From Euglena gracilis (taxonomy: Eukaryota; Euglenida; Euglenophyceae; Euglenales), in contig CP154956.1 of assembly GCA_039621445.1 (NCBI GenBank), positions 61,750,362 through 61,814,361 on the forward strand: 64,000 bases of DNA. The letters are read 5' to 3'. Position 1 is the stretch's first letter. Every line of letters begins with the position of its first letter. The notes beneath the pieces were generated by a model. The model did not search any database, had not been told where the DNA came from, and was given only the letters and a program-made list of their open reading frames with translations. This document shows positions 22,685 to 34,473 of the stretch, piece after piece. A program made the translations under genes and the position numbers.

Positions 22685-23834
22685 GCTGGGGCGGTAGCCG
22701 CCTCACTCTTAGATACCTCTTCCCCTCCTCTTTCCCCCCCATTTTACTCCCCACGCTGCCCGGTGGATTGGAAAATGAGCGAAACTGATCCGTGCCTTGT
22801 TGCTCTCTTTTGTGTCGCGCCCACTCTTCAAGTGAAGGTGTCACCCTGGTTTGTGGTGCTGTGCTGTTTTAGCCGGAATTTCTCTGTCGGACGACCTCAG
22901 GAGGGCCTCGGACTGATTTGGGCTCGGAATTCTCCAAAGGTATGTTTCAAATTGACAAGGGAGGGCATACAAGCATGCGTCTCATTTCCATATGCTATTA
23001 ATTTACAATGTTTCTCATTTCCAAATTTCTCCGCTGAAGTATTTCCACACCGCATTTTGAGCTAATGAATTTAAAAATTTTCAACCCTCTGAGGGATTAC
23101 ATCAAACGCCATCACCAGTCAGAGCAGAGAACCCAGAGGGAAGCCATTGCCTCAACCTCGTTGTGGGATCGAAAGCATCCAGTGTTGAGTGGATTTGTGT
23201 GGTGTGTCCCGAAGCAGTGGGCAACCAGTTCAATTGGGCTCATGACCACCCCATGCCCGAAGAAAATTCTTCTGAAAAGTTCCACCACCAGACAGCTTTT
23301 CATCCAAATCAACTGCACAAGCCACGTCTTGGGTTGTACGAACGCACGTGCATATCCATCTTCGGCTGCTTCCACCTGTGCGCAGAGCGTCAAGTGTGCC
23401 CCAGGTTTTGCTCCAGGTGTGCCAGGTATCATTTGGCCGAAAGAAGCAACACTGTCATCAGTGGACCTCTCTTTTGTCCTCACAATGGACAAGCACCCAG
23501 ATCGAATTATTGAAGTGTCTCAAATCCATCTCAATGGTTTTTGTCGACAGCTATTTGCAAACAGAATTGCTTTCAATGCCAAAAATTCTCATTATCCTCG
23601 AAACACTGGCGAAAATTGGATACAAACGGAGGGAACAGCGCTCTCATCCTGGCAAACCCATCCCATGAAAAAGATTCCAGCCCTCCTCCGCCCCACCTTC
23701 TTTCCAAGACTCCCATAGTTTCTTCAAACAATTCTATTTTGCAAATACGTAAAATAAAAGGATTTTTCATGGCATTTTGACATGAGAATTATGCAATGAG
23801 AAAGATTTGTGTTATTTGTTGTCTTGTTTGACTA
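22685..23834. other. Stretch after glutaredoxin; long but unsupported open frame
   Basis: A 217-codon plus-strand frame (23065-23718) and an overlapping 126-codon minus frame (23112-23492) are open. Neither has the GC-rich codon bias of the sure exons, a recognisable motif or exon borders. I do not call a gene here. Confidence 0.35.
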
Positions 23835-24508
23835 CAGTGCGGCTAAAAATTACGGAAGGCAGAAATTTTGGAAGTACCCAAATTTTGCCATAATTTTTTT
23901 TCTCGTAATTTTCTCACTCCGTCGGTTTCCGACGCCCTCTTGGGAGGCCGCAAGCACAATGCTGGGACGGCCATGCTTTGACTCCTCAGAGTCAATGAAG
24001 ACACACTGTGTCTTCATGGTCAGCAAAACAACTGTCACACACAAACTCGTCACAGTGAACGCATTTACGGGCTGTTTGTGTGCTACATTCACAAGGATGT
24101 GTGGGCTCAGCACGAAGGGATGCTTTGAGGCAGGGCGGTTCTTAAGCAACTAAAATTCCGCTGTCACAGCACATTCAGTGAATAATCCACAGAGAAAAAT
24201 GACCTCTTTCATCGCCCATCCACCCAAAAGGACAAAAAATGCGTTTTGCGACGTTTTATTTTTGGACTCCGTTCAAGTCCTAGGTTGGCTCTTGGCTGTC
24301 TTGAGAAATAAAGAAAAACTATCCCGTCCCTCATGGAAAGGAAAACTAAAAATTCCTTCTTTTAATAAGCGGAGGGAAGAAAGATTTTTTTGGAAAAAAC
24401 CAGATTTTGCCAAAATTAATTTTTCCAAAATAAAAATTTTGCCAAAAAAATTTTTTTCGTAATTTTTTTTGCCGTAATTTTTGTCTTCCGTAATTTTTAG
24501 CCACACTG
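23835..24508. mobile_element. Mariner/Tc1-like MITE
   Basis: Inverted ends CAGTGCGGCTAAAAATTACG (left) and CGTAATTTTTAGCCACACTG (right), 18 of 20 matching, with the dinucleotide TA on each side (23833-23834, 24509-24510). TA duplication and CAGTG ends are typical of the Tc1/mariner superfamily. It is 674 bp with no transposase frame, so non-autonomous. Confidence 0.8.
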
Positions 24509-25254
24509 TAATTGCGCACCCTCCTCAAGGAGCGCCTGGTGCTCTTTAATTCCACGTCTTTTTTTTTGGAGCACAAGTGGGTGTTGATGATGGCCCAATG
24601 ATCTGAAAGCTGGAAAAAGTGGGTTTGAAATGATATATTGATATATAACGCCTCCGCCTCGAGCATCGAAGTCAGACCAATGTTGCCTCCTCCCATGTCT
24701 TGGTACAGATTCTACCAACTGTACCGCGTGTGGGGTTGGAATGAGTTTTTCGGCCACATCCTCAGTGGGGGGGGGGGAGTTTCATCAGTCAGTGGTGATG
24801 CTGCAGAGGGGCTCATGTCGCAAAAAGGACCTTTGGTGATAAAACACAGAACTCGACAACTCCCATCAGTATATTTTACCCTTGCGTGTTTCTCTCAGCT
24901 TTCCACCTTGGTGGGGGGAGGTAAAGATAGTAGTATGACTAACCTCCTCTTCAGAGGATTTTCAGGCCGACGCCATAATTTAAGCCACCCTAGACACCCC
25001 CAGGGGAAAAAAATAATTCAAATTAATTTATTATTATTTGAAAATTGAAAATTAATTCGTTGAATAATGAATTTGAACAATTCTGTGCCCATACCTCAGA
25101 AGGCGCAAAGTTGATACTCACTCGAAGAAAGTAATATAACATATTCTGTAATATAAATACATCCTTGGAGCAAATCCTTAGTAACACCCAAAATAAGGCA
25201 GCTGATTTACATCAGGGGAGTTACACATACAAAGATCACCATTTGTTATATTTT

Positions 25255-25318
25255 CAGGGGTTTCTTCAAATTCGTGCCACGAATAATCACAAATCATCAC
25301 GAACCGGCTTCATGTAAT
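25255..25318. mobile_element. hAT-like end fragment
   Basis: CAGGGGTTTCTTCAAATTCG followed by TGCCACGAATAATCAC matches the left end of the hAT-like MITE at 26121. The copy is cut after about 64 bases by a CTTAGGCGGC transposon end. Confidence 0.5.
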
Positions 25319-25818
25319 CTTAGGCGGCGCATCTTGCCCGTAAACTTTTTTTTGGTCGGGTTGCGCATTTTCACATTTCGACAAAAATCCGACTTGGGCA
25401 CTGGTGTGGCAAGGGGTGAGAGCGAGACAGAGGAGGATTGGACAAAATACGAGCAGATTATCATTTTCCGCCCTGGCTCTCCCACGAATTCCGTGTTTTT
25501 TTTTGCTGTCGTGTTTTTTTTTGTGGTCGGAATGACACAAAAACCCCCAAGACCAATACCCCCAAAGTTAAAAACACCGACAAACACAGCAATCCCCGGT
25601 GCCGCCCTCCCCCCTTTCCTTTATGACAACTGTCAGCGCCAGGTGGTGCTGTGGAGTGGGGTGGCAGGTCAGCCCCTTTGCTTGTTTTCTGAAATCTTGT
25701 AGCACGGTGTGGAGATTTTGGAAGTTGGCTACGAAAGGAACAAATGGATTGTTCAAGAATTCTGCCACTGGGGGCTGATGAGGGGGATGCAGAACGCAGG
25801 AGGACCGCCATCAGTTAT

Positions 25819-25945
25819 TAAACCCCCCAAAAATAAGACCCCCCAAAAAGACCAATAGACCCCTCCCAAAAATAAGACCTCTCCTGGAGGTTTCCAGCAA
25901 CGGATCCAAAATTCACACCCAGGCTTTATTTTGGGGAGGGGTTTA
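25819..25945. mobile_element. Poly-C-ended TIR element (AAAAATAAGACC type)
   Basis: Short 127-base member: TAAACCCCCCAAAAATAAGA on the left, GGCTTTATTTTGGGGAGGGG then TTTA on the right. The word AAAAATAAGACC is repeated inside. Confidence 0.6.
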
Positions 25946-26120
25946 GTTGAGTTTGGTGGCAGATTGTCCATCAATGCCCCACTGGTATTTAAGGCTCCGT
26001 GGCACCCACACAACAGCAGACATGATATGATGCCCATGTGCGCAAATGCGCACGTGGACGATGTGCGCATTTATGCACACCAACCATTTCAACACCAACC
26101 CAGAGCCTATTATGACAGTG

Positions 26121-26854
26121 CAGGGTTTCCCACAAATTCGTGTCACCAATAATCACGAATAATCACGAAGCAGCACGAATTTGGGGATTTTCCAAAATCA
26201 CGAATAACCACGAATAATCATGAATAATCACAAATTCCCACAAACGGAACAGAACCTGAACCGGAACGGAACCTGGAACAGTTTTTGCTCTCATAGCAGA
26301 ATGTCTTCTTCTGAGAATAACGCCTCAATCAAGGAGCAATCCTCCTCAGAAGGGAAATGAACGTGGAAACTGGGTGGAAATATGATGGCCCAGAAGCGTG
26401 CTGCTCAGGTGCTTTTTGTTTCATTTTTGGCTTTTGTGTCAGTGGGTTGGGCAATGTTCCAAGCTTTTAAGCCGAAGTATATGGAAGACATCATGATTTT
26501 CTTCAATGGCGATGTTGAGCAGCGCTTCTCTGTTCACATGTGATCCTACCCCTTCTTCCCGTGGACAGCACACTGTGCAACACAACACTGCACAGTGCAA
26601 CACCACACGCTTCGGCAACAACGTCATTCATTGGTGTCACTTTTTGTCTGCACCTTTGCTTGCAAAGAGCTTCGTTTTTGATATTTCTGCTGTTGGAGGT
26701 GATACAGAAGTCAGATGAGGAGTATTCATTTGGTTTTCTGGGCAGGTTCAGTGAAAAACCGGGCGATTTTTGGGTAGCACGAATAATCGCGAATAATTGC
26801 GAATAATCATGAATCACAATTGAGGGTCCTAGCACGAATTTGTGGGAAACCCTG
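26121..26854. mobile_element. hAT-like MITE
   Basis: Termini CAGGGTTTCCCACAAATTCG and CGAATTTGTGGGAAACCCTG are exact inverted repeats over 20 bases. Next to each end are tandem CACGAATAATCACGAA words. CAGGG...CCCTG ends are typical of hAT elements. The 8-base flanks (TGACAGTG, GGCAGCTG) do not match, so the target duplication is lost or old. No transposase frame. Confidence 0.7.
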
Positions 26855-26894
26855 GGCAGCTGGAAAATGAATGTGACGAAACTGTGGTATCACA

Positions 26895-27552
26895 TACCCC
26901 CCCTCCCCTTTGTCCAACGACCACCCCTTTATAATGACCACCCCCCCCGGTCACAGGTTGCAGGTAATGGGGGGCGTACGACCACCCCCCCCTGGTCATA
27001 GGTTGCAGGTTGCAAAAAAAAAATTTTGACGGTTTCACCAAGCGGCAGATTTCCCACCTCCCCCGCTACAGGAATTTTCCTTCTATGTTCCGCCCCCCGG
27101 CAACGTCAGATCCAGATCCCAAAAGGTGGCGTTGTTTGCAAAAGCAACATGTGGAATTTAGGGTTTGGCACACGTTTTCAACGGGAACCTTTTCCCTCAC
27201 AAAGGATCTGATCGATGGGGATTTTATCCTGAAAATTGTTGTATCGCCGGAAGAAAGGCTTCTATACCGTGCCCGCGGAATAGTGCCTGCCCCGCACCCC
27301 TTCGGTGTAGCATTTGCACAGCAGCCTTCTGGCGCTGTCGTTCATGACACCCCCTCAGGAGCAGCCGCTGTGTTTGGGCTTACCTCCTTTATGATTTTTT
27401 TCCGCTTTTCGCTGTGCGTGAGCCTTTGCCCCCTTTATAATGACCACCCCCCCCCCGGTCACAGGTTGCAGGTGATGGGGGCGTACGACCACCCCCCCCC
27501 CTGGTCATAGGTTGCAGGTAAATGGTCGTTGGACAAAGGGAGGGGGGGGGTA
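26895..27552. mobile_element. Poly-C-ended TIR element (AACGACCACCCC type)
   Basis: Left TACCCCCCCTCCCCTTTGTC then CAACGACCA; right TGGTCGTTGGACAAAGGG then AGGGGGGGGGTA, about 28 paired bases. Internally TATAATGACCACCCCCCCCG, GTCACAGGTTGCAGGT and CGTACGACCACCCC are duplicated at both ends. Confidence 0.7.
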
Positions 27553-30500
27553 CGTTGTATTTCCATGGTGCTGGACCCCTTGCTGGAATGCTGCTGGTAT
27601 TTTTTGGGCTGTTGGTGTGCGCAATTGCGCACATCAACCATTAAGATGGTTGCTTTTCACAATTGTGGACACCAACCAAAATTCTTTCTCACTTTGTAGC
27701 TTTGGCAACAGGGAGTTCTGCGACAAGAGAAGAGTGGAAACATGAGGAGAGCAGCGTGTGGAGGTGTTGTGCTCAAAGTGGTGGGGTTGTAATGTATGTC
27801 TGCGAAGGTCAAATGAAGCAAGGCAGTGTGTTGCATTATATTGCACACCAAGCACAGGGATTTTCAAGTCAGCAGATATTTCATCCATTTTCAGCCAATG
27901 TATTTCGCCTCATTTTCGGACTAAATTTCTGGGGGGTAAACATATTTTTTTTTCAGGATAAAACCTGGAAATGTTGTTTATTTGATGTTTCGGGGCTTAG
28001 AAATGGTTTTTCACAGGCTTAATTGTCGATCCCCAAATTCTGGCCCGCAGGCTCGTCTTTTAGTTGTATTTAAATTCTGCAAAATACCTCGCACTTCTGA
28101 CTGTCGTGGTGTCGCACCCTCTAAATGATACACGTGTTCAGTTGCACAAGTGCTTGTTGTGCGCAAACCGATGAAACAGACTGTTTTTGCATTTTCACAA
28201 ACCATGGCACATATGGCCCTTTTCGTAGTGGTTGGTTTGCGCATTTGCGCACACCGTCCATTTGCGCTTTTGCCCACACTGACCACCAATTAACACACAG
28301 CCAAGTTTCATGGCATTGCTTCAGGCTTAGGCACACCTCCCCAAAGCGTTCATTCAATATCCTAAGCTTATGAGAAATTGGAGGTTTCTAAACACATGGG
28401 CGTTGTGTATGCCATATATTGTGGTGTTCCTGTCAAATTCCCTTCCATAACCACCTCCTGGGGCATCACATCACGTCCTGCTTACATTTTTGGGTTTTTG
28501 GGGGGTCAGGTCTTGGGTTTTTTGTAAAAAAAACTCCAAGTTGAAACCCCATTTTTTCGATGTGGGCATTTGTCCACACCGACAAAGAAAAAATCTTTAA
28601 TTGCGAGATGTGACGCTAAGTTAACACAGTTCAACTTTGCGGTATTTTTCATAAATGATTTTTTTTAAAATAAAAAAAGAAATACTAAATATTGCAGAAT
28701 TCTGCAAATTTTCACAAAATCTTGCAACGTATTATGGGTCAAGCTGAATTTGGTATTGTTTGACATTTTGGGCCTTTTGGGGCTTAAATGTTAGCATCTT
28801 TGGGTTTCTATCCATTTTTGTCTATTTTGCAGTTGTCATGCATCATTTTCATTTATCATTTTCTGTTATTATTGGGTCATTGGCATTTTGGCCATTTTGG
28901 GCCCTATTTGGAATACAGATATCTTTTTTTATATCTTGGCTCCCATTCCTTCAAACAAGTCTTTGTGGCCCGCCTTGTTGCGGCATTTCAGCAAGCCAGA
29001 TTTCACCAGCTCGCAGTTTGTCCCAATCATCTTGACTTTTCGTCAGCATTTATCATCCTCCTTGACGGCTAGGATGGCGCAATGTTTGTGGAGCATGCCA
29101 GCTTGTACTGAACCAGCCACCTGTTCTCCAATTCCGCAGATTTTTGATCAAAATAATACAGGTGAGGAGATGAGATGATGATCCTGATAATGATGATGAA
29201 CAGATGGGAGGGCAGAGAGGAGACCGTAGGAGAGAGGGTGGCAAGGAGGAGAGAAAGCATCCTCTCTGGTCTTGGAAGCCCCAAAAGCAAAATAACCATT
29301 GTTCATATTTAGCCTGAACAAAATAGGATACCGGCAGCAAAATGATCTTGCGTAGAGCTTTTTTCATTTGGTGAAAATAATGTGCAGGTTGTAGTTTGAG
29401 TCGAGTGATGTTGATTTTTGATTCAGATACACCCATCAAGGCAGGCATGGTAGACACATGTCCATAATACAATTTTATTTTTATTTTCCTGTGTGTGTAT
29501 CTGTTCATTTGTGTTGTGTGTGTGTGTGGGGTGTGTGTGTGTGGGTGTGGGTGGGTGGGTGTGGGTGTGGGTGTGGGTTGTGGGTGTGGGTGTGGGTGTG
29601 GGTGTGTGTGTGTGTGTGTGTGTGCACAAAGAATTCTGACATGCTGACGTTTCATGTCAGCATGTCAGGTTTGTTGTTGTCAGGTGGATGTTATATCCAC
29701 CTGGTGTCATCAACCTTGGTGTGGTTTTCTTTCCGGGTTTTGCAGATGAAGTTGAAGATGAAAAACATTGCCATATGTTTTCTGGAAGTGGTTTGCTGTC
29801 TGCGTGCGCACTTTTTCACAAATTTCAATTTATGAACTGAATTTTCAGGTTCTCTTGACGTGTACAGCACATAGGGAGTGACAAAGGCCAGACAACACAA
29901 AATGAGAATGGAATAATATCACGGGAAAGACCAGAGTTTAGAAAATTATTTTTGAGGCTAATCTATATACATATACATATATGTACATTCTCCAAAGACA
30001 CAGGGCTTCCCTCAAATTCTTATTGGCAACCCTTGATTCTGATTCGTCATTATTTGTGAATATTCAAGGGAATCAGGTGGTGGGGGGAGTTTCTGTGTGT
30101 GGGGGTTTAACCAACAATTCTTTGATCCATTAACCTTCCACCTGCTGATGTTCCCCCTTCGGCTGACCACAGGCAAATTGCAAAGCAAGGCAAATTGCAT
30201 TGACCCTGGAGTATGCAAGAGGGGGGATTTTCCTGGGGGGGGGGGCAATCATTCATATTAATTCAATCCTACAAACAACGCTGCCACGAGGCAAGTTCTG
30301 TCAATTCGTGCAACGCTCCCTTTCTGATGTCTTCTGTGTCGTGATATGCGTATTCGAGTCTGAAATATCAGGTAAATTTCCCAGAAACCCAATTTCTTCC
30401 TCCAGAGGCAAGCCTGGTATCTTTGTCGTCAGGCCTCTCCCAAGAAGGCCAGCGGAAGCCACATGGCTGCTTTTTCGTGCAGTGAAGGTGCTGTGTTGCA

Positions 30501-30823
30501 TGCAGAGAAGGATGTGAATGCGTGTGCCCGCTCGTCTGCCATCATCCCCCAGTGGCCAGTGTGGGATTACCCCGGTCCAGTGTGGGCATATGACAACGGT
30601 TTGCACTGACCAACCTCAACAATCTGTCCTCCAAACGAGCTCAATCGCATGCATTTTGGGCAGCCAGGACTTGGGGGTTAGCAGAATTGTGGGAGTTCTG
30701 GCCCAGGGACCATTGCCAAAGCCCGAAGGCAAGGAAATGTGCGTTGCCTGAACATCGCTGCCGGGCCCTGCTCTCCCATCTGAACCGCGGGGACCTCCTG
30801 CCCCGTGTTCTGCTACCGCAGCC
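27553..30823. other. Intergenic stretch before thymidylate kinase
   Basis: No firm gene. It holds a G/GT-rich microsatellite (29516-29624) and AT-rich sequence. An isolated AG/GT-bounded 22-base segment at 29139-29160 could be a micro-exon but is unsupported. Confidence 0.4.
29516..29624. repeat. (GT)n/(GGGTGT)n microsatellite
   Basis: About 110 bases of GT and GGGTGT units. Confidence 0.9.
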
Positions 30824-33800
30824 ATGGCGCTGCGGGTGTTCCTGTGGCCCCCCACGTCGGCGCTGCGGCAGCCGCTGCAGGCGCTGGGGGCGGTGGTGGC
30901 CGCGGCGGACAGTTTGATTGCGCTGTGGCAGGCCACGGCGGTGTGGTGCCCCCCCCCCCAGTGGAACAGGCCGCTCCTGATTAGGGACGTCAGGGGCAGC
31001 TCTTTGGCGGGGGTTCTGCTTTGCCAGGAAAAGGAATGAAGGCCACAGTGTAGGGACTCCCAAGATTTGGTGTTCAACATTGAAGGGCATTGATTGCCTT
31101 CTCAAGGTTTTAGGTTGCAACAACGCTGACCAAATTTGAAGCGAATTGGGGACAAGGTCAGGGTTTTGATGAAGGGTGTCCCCCCACCCACCCCTCCCCC
31201 AGCTTGAACGGAGGGGGTCACCCCACCTGCCCTAACGAGAGCTTTAAAGAAGTATCATTGTGAAGTGCGGGAAGCCGGTGCCGCTGGGCCACCTTTTTTC
31301 CCTTCGGAAGGCTTTCTGAGAGCGACTCCGCGCACGCCTTCGCCCACAGAACACGGCGCCGGAGGGCGTGGAGGTGGCGGTGGTGGACGCCGGAGGGGAC
31401 ACCGCCGTGGCGGGGGCCACCGTGAGCAAGCATTTTCGATGATGCAGGGCGCTGCAGGGCCGTGCGGGAATTTTGGAGGCCAAAGGGTGGGGTTCCGATG
31501 CAGGGCGATGCAGGGCGATGCGGGGCTTTTTTTTTTACCATTGCTCGACATTTTCTGCCATTTTGGCCACATTTGGCCTTTTTTGGCTGCTTTTGACCAT
31601 CTTTGACCTTACCGATCCATTTTTTGTTATTCTTGGAAATTTTTGGTCATTTCTCACAGCTTTTTTTTGCCAAACTTTGGCTGGCTGCTTGCACAGGTGC
31701 GGTGGCCAGTGTTAAGGTGCAGTGGATGTGAGCAGATGCAGCTACTGGAGTGAATGCAGGGCTGTGGGCGCTGGAGCGTCAACAGTGACCAGAAATTGCC
31801 CCAAAGCGGCAAAAACAGTTGGTGAAAAGTGGCCAAAAGCATCCCAAAGCGGCCAAGAAGCAGTCAAAAGCAGCCAAATGTGGTCAAAGTGACCAAAAGT
31901 GGCCATTTTGGGCCAAAGTGGACAAACATGGCCCAAAGTGGCCAAACGTCGTATAACAGTAGCCAAAGGTTGCCAACAGAGAATCCAAGAAGTTGCAAAA
32001 GTGGTCAGAAGTAGCAAGAAGCAACCATAAGGTTCCAAAGGTGGCCAAAGGTGACCAAAATTGGCCAATAGCTGGATAAAAGGGCCCACAATAGCTAAAC
32101 GTGGTCACCCGTGGCCAAAACCAATCAATAGCAAAGGAACAGAAAGGGCACCGTTGAGGACCCCGAAGGCGGTGCAGGGTGGCACGGGATCCGAAGGGGT
32201 GGGCGACCAAAAGGTGCTTGACCATGAGCTACGCCCTGTTCCGGCGGCAGCTGCCGGTGCTGCTGCTCCGCCCCGCCGGCCACCCCGCCTCACCCTTGGA
32301 GGGCCTCCAGAGCGACCTGCTGACCGGTGCGTCACGTGGGCAGGGATGGCAGCGATACAGGAGGCAACCGGAGGAAGACCCCCGCATTTCCCTTTTTGTT
32401 TTGTTTTTTTTTATTGCCCTTTCGAGGTCTTTTCGATGATGATGACGGCTCAATTAGGATGAGAGCCATTTTTTTATGCCAATTGCATTTTTTTCATCTT
32501 CAAAAGTCTGAGAAGTGAGTCTCCACGGTTGTTGTCAGACCCGGCGTCGACCAGGGATGGTCAACCCCAGCCCATGCGGCGACGAAGGTACCAGAAATTT
32601 TTTTGAAGGAACAGCTGAACATTGGTTTTGGCTATTTGGCAAGTGGCGAAAGTGACTAATTGGGGGTCGGAAGTGGCTGGCTGCTTTTAGGAAGTGATGG
32701 GCTGGGGTATATTTCAAGGTGGAACAGGGATCAGAAGGAAGTTGTGTGGTAGAGGGGGGGGGGGGGGGGAAATTCAGCCCCTCCCACATCCTATTTTAAA
32801 AACATTTGTGCTCCACATTGCTTCCAACCTAGCAAACTTTGCAGAACAGAGGACAGAAGGTCCCTCCTGGGTGCCGGCAGGAGCAAAGCGATGCAGCTCG
32901 CACCATTTGTTGAACAGAAATGGGGTAGCCCTGGGAAGGCTCAACAAGAACTCTCCACCAGGGCAGACACAGGTCACCGGTTTTCCCATCCACTTCACAC
33001 ACACACACACACGCGCGCGCGCACACGCACGCACACAAAGTATGGCTCTTCAGGGTGAGTGTGAGGTTAGTGCGCTGCCCCACAGTCCCCCCCCCCCCGA
33101 CCCTGGCGCCGTCATCGCTTGTTTGCCCTCCACAGTGGCCACGTACGCGGACGCCGCCGCCGCCCTCAAGCACTGCCAGGAATTCCTGACGTTTCCCGAG
33201 ACGCCGGGCCGCATCTTCACATTCGAAGGTGTGCCACCCCCCCCCCCTCGGAGATTGGGATAGTCTGTGGTGTGTTTCTTGGTCAATTTTAACAGTGAAT
33301 GTTGTGGTCGGTTTGAACCATTCCCGTCATCACAGACAGCCGCTCCGAAACAGTGATGACGGATGTCTTCCACAGCCAAAGTTTTGTGCTGGGAGCAACT
33401 CGGTGATCGGCCGTTCGGCGCCTCCACAGAAATCCCAGCTGTTTCCTCGGCGAAGTCCCTCTCGCCACTCCTCTCTCGCAGGGGGCGATGGGGCTGGCAA
33501 GCAGACCCAGACGGAGATGCTCGTCGCCCAGGGCGGTCCTTGAGGGACGGGGCTATTTTTAAGGATTGCTTTCAAACCTCAGGTCAATGACCGGCCAATA
33601 GATCTCGAAAATTAAAAGAAAGTGTACATATAATTCCTGGTTTGGATGGATGGGTGACGTTCCAAGGATGCCACAATCAAAGCCAATTTTTTTCTGATTT
33701 TGACCCCTTTTTTCCAAAAAAATGACGATTTCTCAACCGATTTCCTGGTGGACGCTTCATTGAAAATTCTTGGGTGTCAAAAAACAGTCCATTAAGGACC

Positions 33801-34430
33801 ACTTTGTTGTCGCTCGGCTCAGGGCGGAGGGCTACCCAGTGCGGACACTGGATTTCCCCCACGACCACGCCATGTACGGCGCCCTCATCCGGGAGCTCTT
33901 GGCGGTGCGCCACTGTGAACTGCAGTGGCTCTCTTCCATTTTTAATTTGAAACATTTTCCCACAAATTGCACATTTAACGCTGTACACCTTTTACTACGC
34001 ACCACTGTTTTTTTTTCGGCAGTTGTTGATCAATGGCTTCTCAAAAAGAGGAGGATGGGGAAATGAATCAATCATCTCTGAGGATATGCTGGCCCCTCCA
34101 GTGGGGGTATTAAGTGGTCCGCAAGAAGGAGCATTTGAAGATGAGGATGAGGAGCCCTGCCTTTCAGTCGTTTGCATTTTCCACCCTGACACAAGCTCTT
34201 GAGACTCTGGCTGGCTATTCAGTCACAAAAGTTGCAATTTTGCTTTTCAGGGAGGTTTTTTTGTTTTTTTTTGTTTTTCAGCAAACCACCCAACGTGAAG
34301 TGATAGCCCAAGCCAGCTGCCACTCCTTTAATAGACCACAATGCCTGGAATTCAAGTTTGGCAGAACTGTCAGTTTGACTCTCAGTTTGTGTTTGTGCAT
34401 GTGCGCTCATGTGTGTGAGTGAGTGAGTGA

Positions 34431-34473
<43 letters not shown>

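Larger units (their letters stand above)
25319..28362. mobile_element. Possible third CTTAGGCGGC-family element, right end unclear
   Basis: A CTTAGGCGGC terminus at 25319 runs into TTGCGCATTTTCAC. The region to about 28270 holds the same palindromes (26038-26085, 27617-27640, 28228-28275, GTGCGCAATTGCGCAC type). No matching GCCGCCTAAG end is found; CCTAAG at 28361 is the closest. Three other elements (25819-25945, 26121-26854, 26895-27552) lie within it. Extent is therefore a guess. Confidence 0.3.

Noticed and set aside
23065-23718. 217-codon plus-strand open frame as a gene
   Set aside because: No motif, no GC-rich codon bias like the certain exons and an overlapping open frame on the other strand; likely chance.
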